64,000 nt of DNA from contig CM064545.1 in NCBI GenBank assembly GCA_032716605.1, positions 13,162,452 to 13,226,451 on the forward strand, in the 5' to 3' direction. Below are positions 53,890 to 63,900 of this stretch, in pieces. The stretch is from Paralithodes platypus (taxonomy: Eukaryota > Arthropoda > Malacostraca > Decapoda > Lithodidae). The notes under the pieces are model-generated. The model made no database searches, was not told the DNA's origin, and worked only from the letters and a program-made list of their open reading frames with translations. Both the position numbers and the translations under genes were made by a program. Within the stretch, counting starts at the first letter, position 1. Every line of letters begins with the position of its first letter.

Positions 53890-54463
53890 AGGAGGAATGG
53901 CAATGTTGGAAGCACCGTCTGGGATAGAATCCACAACAAAGACATCCACAGGATGGAAAGCTGTAATATAACAAAATTAAGTTTAACCCTCTCACGTTTT
54001 TTACGCAATTTTGAGCCTATTAGGGATACTTGAAAGCCTTTGTTACCATCAGGGTATTTAGAAACCTTTAGTTTAGTTACTTTAACCTCTGCAGTTGTCT
54101 TTGAGTTAGCTGTGGGCAGAAAACTAATTTTGGAGAGGTAATTATAAGAGTGAGATAACTCTATTTATTATTGCTAATCTGGCAACCTCTGCATCATAAA
54201 AACGTGAAAGGGTTAATTTTTATTTTTTATTTTTTACAAAGTGTTTTCGTAGTGAGTGCCCAATCATAAAGACGATTCCATAAGAGAATTAGCGTTGCAC
54301 TTATGATGTAGGACTCTCTCTCCCTGCGGCGGGGATTTCAAATACGCTGACCGCGGGTACTTGAAAGAGGACTATTATACTAGTAGGCATATCGTCAATG
54401 ATTTCGGGGCCACTACTATATATTAGGTTTTCTCTTCTCCCCTCCGGGGATCAAACCTATAAT
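53890..54463 (+). repeat. DIRS right inverted terminal repeat (copy C)
   Basis: Complement of the left repeat at 28495-28795, interrupted by the 226-bp MITE at 53987-54212 and extended outward by about 50 bp, as in copy B. Confidence 0.87.
53987..54212. mobile_element. TTAA MITE, 226 bp, with documented empty site
   Basis: Flanked by TTAA at 53983-53986 and 54213-54216. Ends CCCTCTCACGTTTT and AAAACGTGAAAGGG. The opposite DIRS repeat (28693-28709) has AAGTTTAATTTT-type sequence in complement with a single TTAA and no insert, so the target duplication is proven within the window. Confidence 0.9.
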
Positions 54464-54715
54464 ACTGTTCTGCATCTCTCCTAGTCACATGATATACTCA
54501 GCATGATAAGTTCAATGAATTAAGATACGATCTGGCATGGTTAAGAATTATATTTAGCAATTATTGCCACATTATTGTCTGTCCAATACTTTATGAAAAT
54601 TGCAATCCAGTCACTAGGCCTATCTAGATAAATCTGGCTCTACTTGAAATCATCTTCAATACTACTTACTGCGGTATTGTATTCTAATGTACTTGTATAC
54701 TTTTTCATACTGGTT
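54464..54715. other. Spacer, nothing recognised
   Basis: AT-rich flank of DIRS copy C; no ORF, repeat partner or RNA gene seen. Confidence 0.5.
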
Positions 54716-54719
54716 TTAA

Positions 54720-55023
54720 CCCCCTCAGACTCATATGACGCTATCGCGTCATATGGAACTTATGCCAAAAAACTCATATGACGCTAGAGCATCATATGAA
54801 CTTATCTTCATAGCTCTCTAATAAGTTTATGACGCGATTGAGCGTCATATGAGCTCAGTAAGTTAGGTAAGTTAGATGAAAATCTGTCGATTGGTGGCAA
54901 CCCTAAGTTTCTCTGACTTCTAACGGTGCCGCAGTGAGGTTTTGACAGTTGTTGGGTACAGTGGCAATAATACCGTGTCTCCCGCCTCCTCGCCAGTAAG
55001 TTAACTATTCCTGTCTGAGGGGG
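54720..55023. mobile_element. TTAA MITE, 304 bp, with CATATGACGC palindromes
   Basis: Flanked by TTAA (54716-54719, 55024-55027). Ends CCCCCTCAGAC and GTCTGAGGGGG. The left half carries three inverted CATATGACGC/GCGTCATATG pairs (54735-54760, 54771-54800, 54832-54852), each able to form a short hairpin. No coding capacity. Confidence 0.88.
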
Positions 55024-55027
55024 TTAA

Positions 55028-57249
55028 GTAAGGGAAGGTTATGTCTTATAAATATTGTTCTTTAGTTCCCATCCCTCCCTCACTAACCCATGATCTACCA
55101 AACAGATCTGACCCATACCACTCCACCTCCACACCCATCTCTCCATCCACCCCTGAGTATAATTATATACCCGTGACTGTACATTCCCGACTGCCAGCCG
55201 TGCCGTGCAGCCAGCCGTGTCTGGCTTCCCTAGACTCATAGGCTTAGTGAGTCCTCCATCTTGTCTGCGCATTCATGTAATTCAGAGATGCGCATATATT
55301 ATATTTCAGGTTTTCGAGGGTAAATAAATACTTCCAATAACTATCTATCCTTTTATTTGAATCATGCATCTTGCTAAATATCCGTACTTAATAGAGACAC
55401 ATGGAAAGGTTACAAATAAACACAAACAAGTAAAAGGAACAATGAATTTCATAACGTACGTTTTCGGCGAACTAAGCAACGTGATAAGAAGGCATGATAG
55501 GCAAGTGGACGAGAAGAGTGATAGCTGGAAGCAAGACCAAGAAAAGTATTGAACATCCCAATAGTGAATAAACATTTCTAATTGATTTTAATGTTTTCAC
55601 TCATCTTACAGTCATTTATGAATAGAATATGTCTTTGTAAATGTCATATTCAAATGTGTATAATTAACCTGAGCAACGCTTGATAATCATATAACTGCGA
55701 AAATTTAGTTAGACTATAGGGTATAGGTCTAGTATCGTATATATTATGGTACAGTAATTGACTTAGTAGAGGTAATGAAAAAATTAAGTGGGTATATATA
55801 TCCAATTATCCATAAGGAACAAACGATGGTAGGCCTACTATTATTTGTTATGTTATATAACGGTGTGACTCTGACTTTAGTAAAGTGTGTATGCTGGGGT
55901 TGCTTAGCCTAAACCATCAATATTCAATACAGTAGCTGTGTGTAGTACGAAGAAAAAGGAAAACTAGATATTGTTCAGCAATATTAGTACCGCGTCCATA
56001 CAATATATGGCTGTGGCTGAAGCCTCAAATCGATGCCAGACACTGTTATCTTTGGTATAATTTATTTTAATGGAAGGCATGGGAAGTTTCCTATCTCCCT
56101 TCTACTGTCTCTGCCAGCGTGAATCTCAGGGTTGCCAATTTAGTTACTTTACCACTAGAGGTATTCACTTCAATCTAGCAGCTATTTTTTACATTTAGCA
56201 ACATAAATCCTAGGGATATTCAACAAAATTCAGACATATTAAATTGTAAACCTTGCAAAGCAAAGAAACCAAAACTATTATAGAGATTGTGGCATTATTC
56301 TAGCGAATTTTGCATTTATAGTAAGCTATTATATATGGCTATGTCAAGTTAGCTGATAATTATGAAGCAGTAATGCTAGACGATGGGAATGCTGCATGAG
56401 GGAGCAGAGAACCGTAGGGTAAGTCACACAGGAAGTTGTCAAAACTTTGAAGGTCCAGATCATTGTTATTAAAGTAAGCATTTGGCAAAGGAAGGAATTG
56501 TTAAAAACCTTAGCCAATACTCTGCTATTCACCAAAAATAAATTTGAATTATCATTATTATTTGGTAGGGTAGCTATGTATAGGTAGGTTGGCTAAATAA
56601 TTGGTGGAATTCGTAGGGACTCTAACCTTTTTGAGAGAGTTAAATTTTAAAAATGCATGGAACTGAATGATGAAATTAAGAATTATTAAGCAAAACTAGG
56701 GGATTGCGGGAATCCTAGACTGAAGACTGAAAACGTTGTGTGGGTACCGAATACGGTTTTAAAGTAATCTAAGAATAGACAGTTTTCAATGCTGCGGCCA
56801 AACTATTCCACCAATTTCTAATTCTTTTGGTACCAAAACGTTCGGAATTGCGAGCCTCATCCAACTACGCAGAAATGGCTTTGATCATCCACATAGTTTT
56901 CAAGATATGGATTTTTAAGTGTATTTCGAGTTTTTTTCAAGATTGCCGGAAAATACCCCACGTGCACAGCAAATTATTTTTCATAACATTTGCGGAGCAT
57001 TAGTAGTGGAGTCCATACCAAAGCCCAGTCATTTCCTATGAGTGAGAGAGACAGTATTTATGTTTTAAATTTTTCGGGAAACCGGCTGCCACGGATCTGT
57101 TTGGCCGCCATTTTGGATGTTTAGCATGTGAAAAGTTGCCCTATACAAAAACGCACCTTGTGTGAAAGTTTGGTCCCGATCTGACAGGCGGTTCCGGAGT
57201 TACAAACCGGCATGGAAAAATTATTTGGAAGAATAAGAAGATTTAATGA
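55028..57249. other. Gene-poor stretch with a diverged repeat
   Basis: No recognisable gene. A 62-codon plus-strand ORF at 55364-55552 (Lys/Gln-rich) and a 77-codon minus-strand ORF at 55039-55272 have no recognisable content. 56180-56325 is the second copy of the diverged repeat at 28170-28325. 55050-55200 is rich in CCATC/CCACC words. Confidence 0.5.
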
Positions 57250-57261
57250 TTACAATAGGAG

Positions 57262-57530
57262 TTCCCCACTAGGGCTCGACCCCTAATAATGTTCAGGTTA
57301 CTTACATAGCTCCATTTCTCTTTAGTCCTCGCTCCGAGATTAAATAGCGCTCGACCAAAGCTTATTACCAGACACTTTACCCATTTCCTTGCTCAAGGGA
57401 AACGGTAGGCCTACCGGCTACCAGTGTATGCGAAAAACCTTCATGCCTGAGTATGGGATTGAACTCAGGTCACTCGTGGTGGGAGGCCAAGACGTTCTCC
57501 ACTACACTTCCTATGTGATAAGCTGAGCAA
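57262..57530 (-). repeat. tRNA-like SINE fragment
   Basis: On the minus strand, TGTAGTGGAGAACGTCTTGG followed by CCTCCCACCACGAGTGACCTG and GAGTTCAATCC resembles a tRNA-derived SINE head with a B-box-like GAGTTCAATCC. The remaining part reads as a SINE body. No target duplication was found and the A box is weak, so this is tentative. Confidence 0.45.
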
Positions 57531-58800
57531 TAATTGTATTTAAATTAAATTAGTAAAATTTGGCATGCTCTTTCAAAATGTTTCATCAGAATTTATTTAT
57601 CATCAATAGTTGATTTTATGAATAAAATATAAATCAGTACTTGGCAAATATCTATTTGCACACGTAACCAAAATATTAATTCTACAAAAAATTTCAGCAA
57701 GAATTACATTTAGTACTGTTATGCCACGTTTCTGGAGAAACGTGAGATATTCTGATAAAACTTTTAACTCGCTAACTGGGTGAGGGCTGGCACTTTATTC
57801 CAATATCGATACACTAACAACAGGTAATAAACAAAAGCACATGACAAGTCAACACAATATTTTATTCAGTGGTAGCAAAGGTTCATAATACATGTACGTC
57901 ACAATAGATTAATAGTGATGGATGATAAAATAAGCACCATAATGGTTAGTACAAATTTAATATAGAGATCAAAATCTCACAAATACAGGTAATCAATATT
58001 AGACAACAATATAGTGAAGTCAATAGAGACAAATAAATTGGTATACCATCTAGAGGGAATTATCCTCAAAGTACATGGAAATCGTTCTAAATAGGATCTC
58101 TTAAATGTATCCGCAGAGGGTGCATAAAAGGTTTAAATACCGTCCGGTCCAGAAGGACTTAAGCACACAGTATATATCAACAGAAACTGAACAGATACAG
58201 CAATAACATAAGAACGATCTAAAACATCAAAGATTATCAGTGGTGATAATAATTCACTGACAAAGTATATATAACAGATAGATAACAATTATCTACAAAG
58301 GTTAAGTTACGTTAACATAACATCAAATCAAATCATAACATAGAATCACTGATAATGAAGCACTCAACCTTGCTTGGCAAACGCTCACTGATTTTAATTA
58401 TTAACCTGGCGACATAGACAAACAACCTCAGGTGTCGAACGAGTTATCTGAATTACGTGTAAAGGTGTTGTATATAAATCATTAGGGTATCTGGTATGTA
58501 TATTTTCTCTATGACGAGCCACGGGAATCCGAAGACTCAAGAAAGTATATATATCGATATCTGGATAAAGAGGTGTAATGTTTCCCTAAAGTGGGATCAC
58601 AAGATCATTCAAAAGAGAGAAGAAAAGGCTTCTCTAATTATGTTAATATAAGACACTCGGTACACCTGAGATGTTAACACATCAATAAATCGCATTATCA
58701 CTACGAAAATGAAGTTCACTTAAAGGAGGCACTGGAGTCACGGGGAAGAGTACTGGCTGAAGATTCGGGGTACTGTAGGTCAACACGGGCACGAAGTTCC
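57531..58800. other. AT-rich stretch, no gene seen
   Basis: Contains a short palindrome CACGTTTCTGGAGAAACGTG at 57725-57744. Otherwise no repeat, ORF or RNA gene is recognised. Confidence 0.5.
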
Positions 58801-58803
58801 TAC

Positions 58804-59910
58804 TCAGGGCCAAACAATTCCAGGTACACTTCCTCTCGTCTCTGGACTCGGCTCCTCTCCTTTTGGTCCGCTCGGCAGACACGCACGCTGGCCTCGGGAA
58901 CAGAACTCCTTTCTTTGACCCTGGGAATCTCAATAGATTTGCCTGGGGTACTGGGTAGGGTGACTTGAATATTACTTTCCTCTATTTGTTCTTTAGCTGG
59001 TGGACTTGCTATAGGTAAACGAGGGGAAGACGATATCTTTTGTCTTGGGGGTTTCTGTTTAGGTAAGAATTGTTCGTCAGAGATTCCCGAAGGATCTACA
59101 CGAGAAACAACTCAAGCTCTGGGTTTCCCTGAACCCTCCCGTGCATGATCCCCTTTCAGAGATAACCGTGGTCGCTTGGATTGCAAGTAATTTCCTGTAC
59201 TCTGAAGGACTTTTGGACTTGCCCCTGAATCCTCCCGTGCGCGATCCTCTTTCAGAGATAACCATGGTTGCTTGGATTGCAAGTTCTTTCCTGAGTCTTT
59301 AACACTTACGCTGCGGGCATATTTGCGCTATTTAAGGCATATTCAGGCATTCCTGAATTATTAATCAAGTAGCTGCATGAAATTAAATGTATTCTGCCGA
59401 AAACTAGACGAAAATAGCTTCAAAATGACACTAGAACAAGCTTCCTAACTCGCGGGGTTCACCCTCATCGCTGCCGTAGACATTCGGGTAAACTCGTTAA
59501 TTATTAGCATTGTAGCGGCTTGGCAACACTGCTGAGACCGCGGTCCGAGACCACAGTTTCCCTCAGTGTGCGGCTGGCCGTGCTGACAGTCGGAGGTGGG
59601 CCCCTCGCTGTCCCGCCCACTGACACGCAATTTCTATGGCTTTTACAGGCTTTTAAAGCCTGGAAATTGCTGTAAATTGCCTATGCGTTCCGGAACATCT
59701 CCCGCAGGGAAAGGGTTAAGAACTTTTGGATTATATTCCACTACAATCTGTCCTAGCACATTGAGCGATCTAGGCAACTGGCCTCCTTTAGGTAATATGC
59801 AGTATATAGCCCTAGTCTACTGCACCAAATCACCACCCATAACGAGGGGCGTCGCGCTCCTTGGTGCCGCTAGAGGAGCGGCGAACACATCCAAAGGTAT
59901 CCAAAGGTAA
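58804..59910 (-). pseudogene. Decayed low-complexity ORF with tandem peptide repeat
   Basis: Not recognised. With the MITE at 59303-59715 removed, a minus-strand frame rich in Lys, Pro, Ser and Arg runs from about 59800 to 58804 with one TGA near 59114. It holds two copies of a repeat of about 31 residues: LQSKQPWLSLKEDRARE and LQSKRPRLSLKGDHARE. At DNA level the repeat is 59138-59194 against 59229-59285. The composition suggests a disordered protein such as a retroelement gag or ORF1, but nothing identifies it. The start and outer boundaries are unknown. Confidence 0.4.
59303..59715. mobile_element. TTAA MITE, 413 bp, inserted in the decayed ORF
   Basis: Flanked by TTAA (59299-59302, 59716-59719). 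The ends CACTTACGCTGCGGG and its imperfect complement CCCGCAGGGAAAGGG match at about 12 of 15 positions. The flanks rejoin to match the neighbouring tandem unit (TTTCCTGTACTCTGAAGGAC near 59190-59210), so an empty-site paralogue lies next to it. Confidence 0.8.
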
Positions 59911-59919
59911 GGTAAGTTG

Positions 59920-60445
59920 TGCACTATGACAAGCCTTTGTATCCTCTTTCCTTTCTACCTTAGGAATACCTTTACAGGATTCAAATATTTATCTCAACCC
60001 AGCAGGGTGATTGCTTGCCTTAGGTGTGGCCAGCGTGGTTAGTGTCTCCTTCGGCTGCGTGGTCAGGTTGGAGGTGTCTCGTGGCAGCAAAGGCATGCAG
60101 GAAGAGGTTGGTCCTCCTGCAGGAGCAGCACGGGCAGCAGCTACCTTTTTGGGCAGCACTTGTAGTCGCGATGAAGTAGAACTGCGTTGGGCATCTCTGG
60201 CTGGTGTGGTTGAGAAGATATTGGTGGTAGCAGCTTTCTTATTGTGGCCACTTTTGTGGTACTTATTTCGGGGTTGAATTGGAGGTGTTTGAGGTTGTTT
60301 GGAGGTGCCGGGTATAGTTTCCTGGGTTCCTGCTGTCTTGCCTTACGGGGTTTGCATGGATTTGGTGAAGGGAGGTGTGCAGGGTTTGTGAGATGTGGAA
60401 TTGTGGTGCCCCCTGCTGAAGTGAAGCAAACGACGAGCATAAAAA
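59920..60445 (-). other. Thr/Pro/Lys-rich coding-like segment, unrecognised
   Basis: A minus-strand frame from about 60350 to 60010 is rich in Thr, Pro, Ser, Lys and Ala (words such as NIFSTTPARDAQRSSTSS and VAAARAAPAGG) with no known motif. It is on the same strand as, and may belong with, the decayed ORF at 58804-59910. It could be part of a retroelement ORF1/gag. Confidence 0.3.
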
Positions 60446-60447
60446 AT

Positions 60448-60586
60448 GAGAAAACAGCGTTTGAAAGTTCCCGCGCTCCCTCTCAACCAGCGAGACTTGC
60501 CTGCCTCCCTCCACCAGGGAGGGAGGGAGGCAGGAGCCGGTAGGGGCACGGTTGCCTCGCTACGAACTTTCAAACGCTGTTTTCTC
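60448..60586. mobile_element. 139-bp element with perfect 22-bp inverted ends
   Basis: The ends 60448-60469 (GAGAAAACAGCG...) and 60565-60586 are exact complements over 22 bp. The interior is GC-rich and itself folds (CTGCCTCCCT against AGGGAGGCAG near 60510-60532). No clear target duplication. Confidence 0.65.
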
Positions 60587-60781
60587 CTAAGCTGAATAAT
60601 GATTTTGGTTTGCCATGAAAAAATAGTATATTAAACAAAAATACTTAATGGTTATACTAATAAGATACGTAAAGTGTATTACGCTGCTCTCTCTCGCGCA
60701 CTGTACATCCTTCCTAAGCTGAAAAAAAGTGTGTTAGTCTGGAAAATAATATACATTTCAAAATACCGTGATTCATAATAT
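60587..60781. other. Short spacer
   Basis: No gene or repeat recognised. Confidence 0.4.
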
Positions 60782-60849
60782 TTTTTTATTTTTTTTTCTA
60801 TGTAAGTGAGGGAGACAAAAGGCAGAACTGCCTATAGCGACTGCCTCCC

Positions 60850-61225
60850 CCTTAGTTGAACGAGTGACAGGGCCAAAATCAAGGGACGTTCGAGCCAAAA
60901 TGCCTGGACACACGGAGTTTGAAGCAATTTATGTCATAGGAAGAGGGAAAGACTGATTCTGGGAGAGAGTTCCAGAGCTCAGCTGTTGAATAGAAGAAAG
61001 TCTGAGAGTAACGTTTCACTCTTGGGTTGGAGAGTTGCACAGAGTAGGGGTGGGATTGTTTTGCAAGACGGGTACCACATGCTCTACGTAAGGGAGGTGG
61101 TATACACTGGGAAAGCTCTGAGGAACACTGATTATTATAGTAGCGATAGAATAGCGAGAGAGATGCAACATTGCGGCGAAGAGAGAGAGAGATTGCAGAG
61201 TGTTGGTGAGTGGACGGGAGTTAAA
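60850..61225 (-). pseudogene. LINE C-terminal tail
   Basis: Minus-strand reading with SLRRNVASLSLFYRYY, SVQLSNPRVKRYSQTFF and TAELWNSLPESVFPLP, the conserved C-terminus of this LINE group, ending in a stop and a 3' untranslated tail. It is separated from the rest of the polymerase by the inverted piece at 61246-61390. Confidence 0.7.
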
Positions 61226-61462
61226 GAAAACAGCGTGGTACCCGTGGTACCCGTCTTGCAACACAATCCCACCCCTACTCTCTGCAACTCTCCAACCCAA
61301 GAGTGAAACATTACTCTCAGACTTTCTTCTATTCAACAGCTGAGGTCTGGAACTCTCTCCCAGAATCAGTCTTTCCCTCTTCCTTCCTTTCAATTTTGTC
61401 TAGGAGAGCGGTGTGAGAGGAACCTCCCCACACATGTGAACAATACTCAATACAAGGACGCA

Positions 61463-63800
61463 CTATGCCCCTGTACAGAGCAAGAAGCTGTGCAGGGGTA
61501 AAGAACCCACTAAGGCAGTTGAGCACACCCAGCTTCTGGGAGGCTGCCTTAGCAAGACTGGTAATATGGTCCTTCCAACTGAGAGCAGAAGAAAAAGAGA
61601 CACCAAGAATATTGAGAGAAGATGAAGGATTGATTTTTGTATTTTTGAAGCATAAGGGATAGTCCGCAGGGAGATCCTGACGGGTAGATAGATGGAGAAA
61701 CTGGGTTTTGGAAGCATTAAAGGTAACAAGGTTTTCTCTGCCCCAATTGGAGATAGTATAGTTAGATCAGAATTTAAGTATTCTATGGCTTCATTCCGTT
61801 TGTCGTTGAGGAATTGCTGGCTTGGGCGTTCTGAAAAACTAATGGAATAGTGTAAGGTTGAGTCGTCTGCGTATGAATGGGTGGGAATTGAGGTACAGTT
61901 GAGAAGATCATTTATAAAAATTAGAAAGAGAATAGGAGGTAGGACAGAGCCCTGAGGAACACCGGAGTTTATAGGGTGAGGAAGTGAGCGATGGCCGTCC
62001 ACAACTGCAGCTATGGAACGGCCGGAAAGGAAGTTAAAGACAAAGGCACAGATGGAGGGATAGAAACCGAAGGAGGGTAGCTTAGAAATTAAAGATTTGT
62101 GCCAGACTCTATCGAAGGCTTTCGACATGTCTAGTGCAATAGAAAAAGTCTCACCGAAGTCCCGAAAAGAGGATGACCAAGAGTTAGTAAGATATGAAAG
62201 AAGATTCACCAGTAGAGCAACCCTTAAGGAAGCCATACTGGCGATCTGAGAGCAGATTATGAGAAGAGAAATGCTTAAGAAATTTGGAAGCAAGAATAGT
62301 TTCAAAAACTTTAGAATTACAAGAGATGAGAGCAATTGGACGATAGTTGGAGGGTTGAGAGCGGTCACCCTTCTGTGGGACAGGTTGAATGAGAGCAAAC
62401 TTCCAGCATGAAGGGAAGATGTTAAAGGATAGACAGAGACGAAAGAGTTTGCCTAGGCAGGGAGTCAGCACGGAAGCACAGTTTCTTAGTACAACAGGAG
62501 GAACACCGTCCGGACCATACGCCTTCTTAGTATTAAGCCCAGAGAGGGTAGAAAGTACACCTTTAGAAGAGATTAGGATATTAGGCATAAGTAAGAGAGA
62601 GGAGGGTGGAGAGGGAGGAATAGCACTGGAATCATCCAAGGTGAAGTTTTTAGCAAAAGTTTGAGCAAAGAGTTTAGCTTTGTCAGAGGAAGAAGTGATG
62701 TTTGTGCCATCGGAGTGGGAAAGGGGAGGGAAAGACGAGGAAGAGAAATTGTTGGAGAGGTTTTTGGCTAGATGCCAGAAAGTTTGGGAAGAGCTAGAGT
62801 TGGATAGTTCAGTGCATTTATTATTGATGAAAGAGTGCTTGGCAAGTCGAAGAACAGATTTGGCTTGATTCCGGGCAGAAACATAGGAATAATGAGAGTC
62901 ATGAGTCTTAAGGCGTCGGTTCCGTTTGAATGCTTCCTCCTTATTGCGGACAGCAGTAGAACAGGCGTGAGTAAACCATGACTTTTTAGCATTAGTCTGA
63001 GAGAAAGAGAATGGGATGTATGCTTCCATGCCCGATAGGATTACCTCGGTAATGCGTTCAGCACTCTCCGAGGGTCCCCGGCCACGGAAGCAGAAATCAT
63101 TCCATGGGAAATCAAAGAAGTACTGCCGGAGAGCCTCCCAGTCGGCAGCACCAAAGTGCCACAAGCGCCACCAGCTAGGAGGATCGGGTGGCCGTACTGG
63201 AGAGATAGGACAGGTGACAAAGATAAGTTTATGGTCGGAGGAGCCCAAAGGAGAGAAAAGATCGACAGTATAAGAAGAAGGGTTAGAAGTTGGAAACAAG
63301 TCAAGAATGTTGGGCCGATCTCCGAGACGATCCGGGATACGGGTGGGTTGCTGAACTAACTGCTCTAGGTCATTTAAGATAGAAAAGACGTAGGCTTGTT
63401 CACCAGCTGGGTCAGTAGTGTGAGAGGAGAGCCATTGGCGGTGGTGAATGTTGAATTTTCCTAAGATGGAGATTTCTGAGAAAGGAGAAATGGATAGAAT
63501 GTGTTCCACTGTAGAGTTTAGATAGTCAAAGAATTTGAGAAAGTTGGTAGAGTTAGGGGAAAGATAGACAGCACAGAAATATTTAGTAAGAGAATGACAG
63601 GAAAGTTTGAGCCATAAAGTTGAGAATTCAGAGGAGTCGAAATCGGGAACACGAGAGCAAGTGAGTTTGTTGTGCACATATGCACAACATCTGCCTTTGG
63701 CTTTGAAACTAGGATAGAGAAAGTAGGAGGATACAGAGAAGGGGCTGCTGGCATGGTAATAATGATAATTGGTTTGCCAAGCAAAAATAGTAGATTTCAC
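61463..63800 (-). pseudogene. LINE endonuclease (partial) and reverse transcriptase
   Basis: 62184-63800 has the later endonuclease boxes (ILGKFN, where GDFN is expected, and LGSSDHKLI) and the polymerase start: [37 protein letters not shown] and YGFLKGCST. 61463-62398 continues in another frame with FSIALDMSKAFDRVWHKSL, NSGVPQGSVLPPILFLIFIND and the active site HSYADDSTLH. The frames overlap at 62184-62398, so at least one shift occurs near 62190-62230; another follows after the active site near 61690. The replaced Asp in GDFN would abolish nicking. Confidence 0.82.
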
Positions 63801-63822
63801 AAAATAATACTTAACCCGACCA

Positions 63823-63900
63823 ATCCCAGCGACGGCTATAGCCGTCAGTAGATAAGTAACTCCCCAGTCCCAGCGACGGTTATAGCCGTCAGTAATGTAC
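63823..63900. repeat. Two-copy repeat with perfect 16-bp palindrome
   Basis: CCCAGCGACGGCTATAGCCG followed by TCAGTA occurs at 63827-63852 and, with one change, at 63870-63895. The core GACGGCTATAGCCGTC is self-complementary. The block follows a TTAACCC at 63811-63817, as do the TTAA MITEs above, so it may be one end of another such element cut off by the window. Confidence 0.55.

Larger units (their letters stand above)
28495..54463 (+). mobile_element. DIRS-type retrotransposon copy C, expanded by nested insertions
   Basis: Left terminus TTATTAGTGGCC (28495), right terminus AAACCTATAAT (54463), with inverted terminal repeats at both ends and an internal complementary region at 53717-53823. 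It is a different subfamily from copies A and B: the repeats share the layout and the ACGAAGTTTTTTCGT hairpin but differ at many positions. Native DIRS sequence is 28495-31205, 34421-36285 and 50555-54463, about 8.5 kb. The rest is a CR1-like LINE, an env-bearing gypsy element with its own insertions, and a 226-bp MITE in the right repeat. Confidence 0.9.
60782..63808 (-). mobile_element. I/Nimb- or Jockey-like LINE, 5'-truncated, with internal inversion
   Basis: Minus-strand LINE with part of an endonuclease, the full polymerase region and a 3' untranslated tail ending in an A-rich run (complement of 60780-60800). The YADDSTLH active site and C-terminal WNSLPESVFP words place it in the I/Jockey group, clade uncertain. 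A piece of its own 3' end lies inverted at 61246-61390. Confidence 0.8.

Noticed and set aside
28495..54463. Two separate DIRS solo remnants rather than one element
   Set aside because: The left and right repeats belong to the same subfamily, the coding order continues across both insertions, and the gypsy insertion shows a 4-bp duplication that rejoins the pol region.
57262..57530. Functional tRNA gene on the minus strand
   Set aside because: Only a B-box-like phrase is visible; no cloverleaf could be drawn, so a tRNA-derived SINE is more likely.
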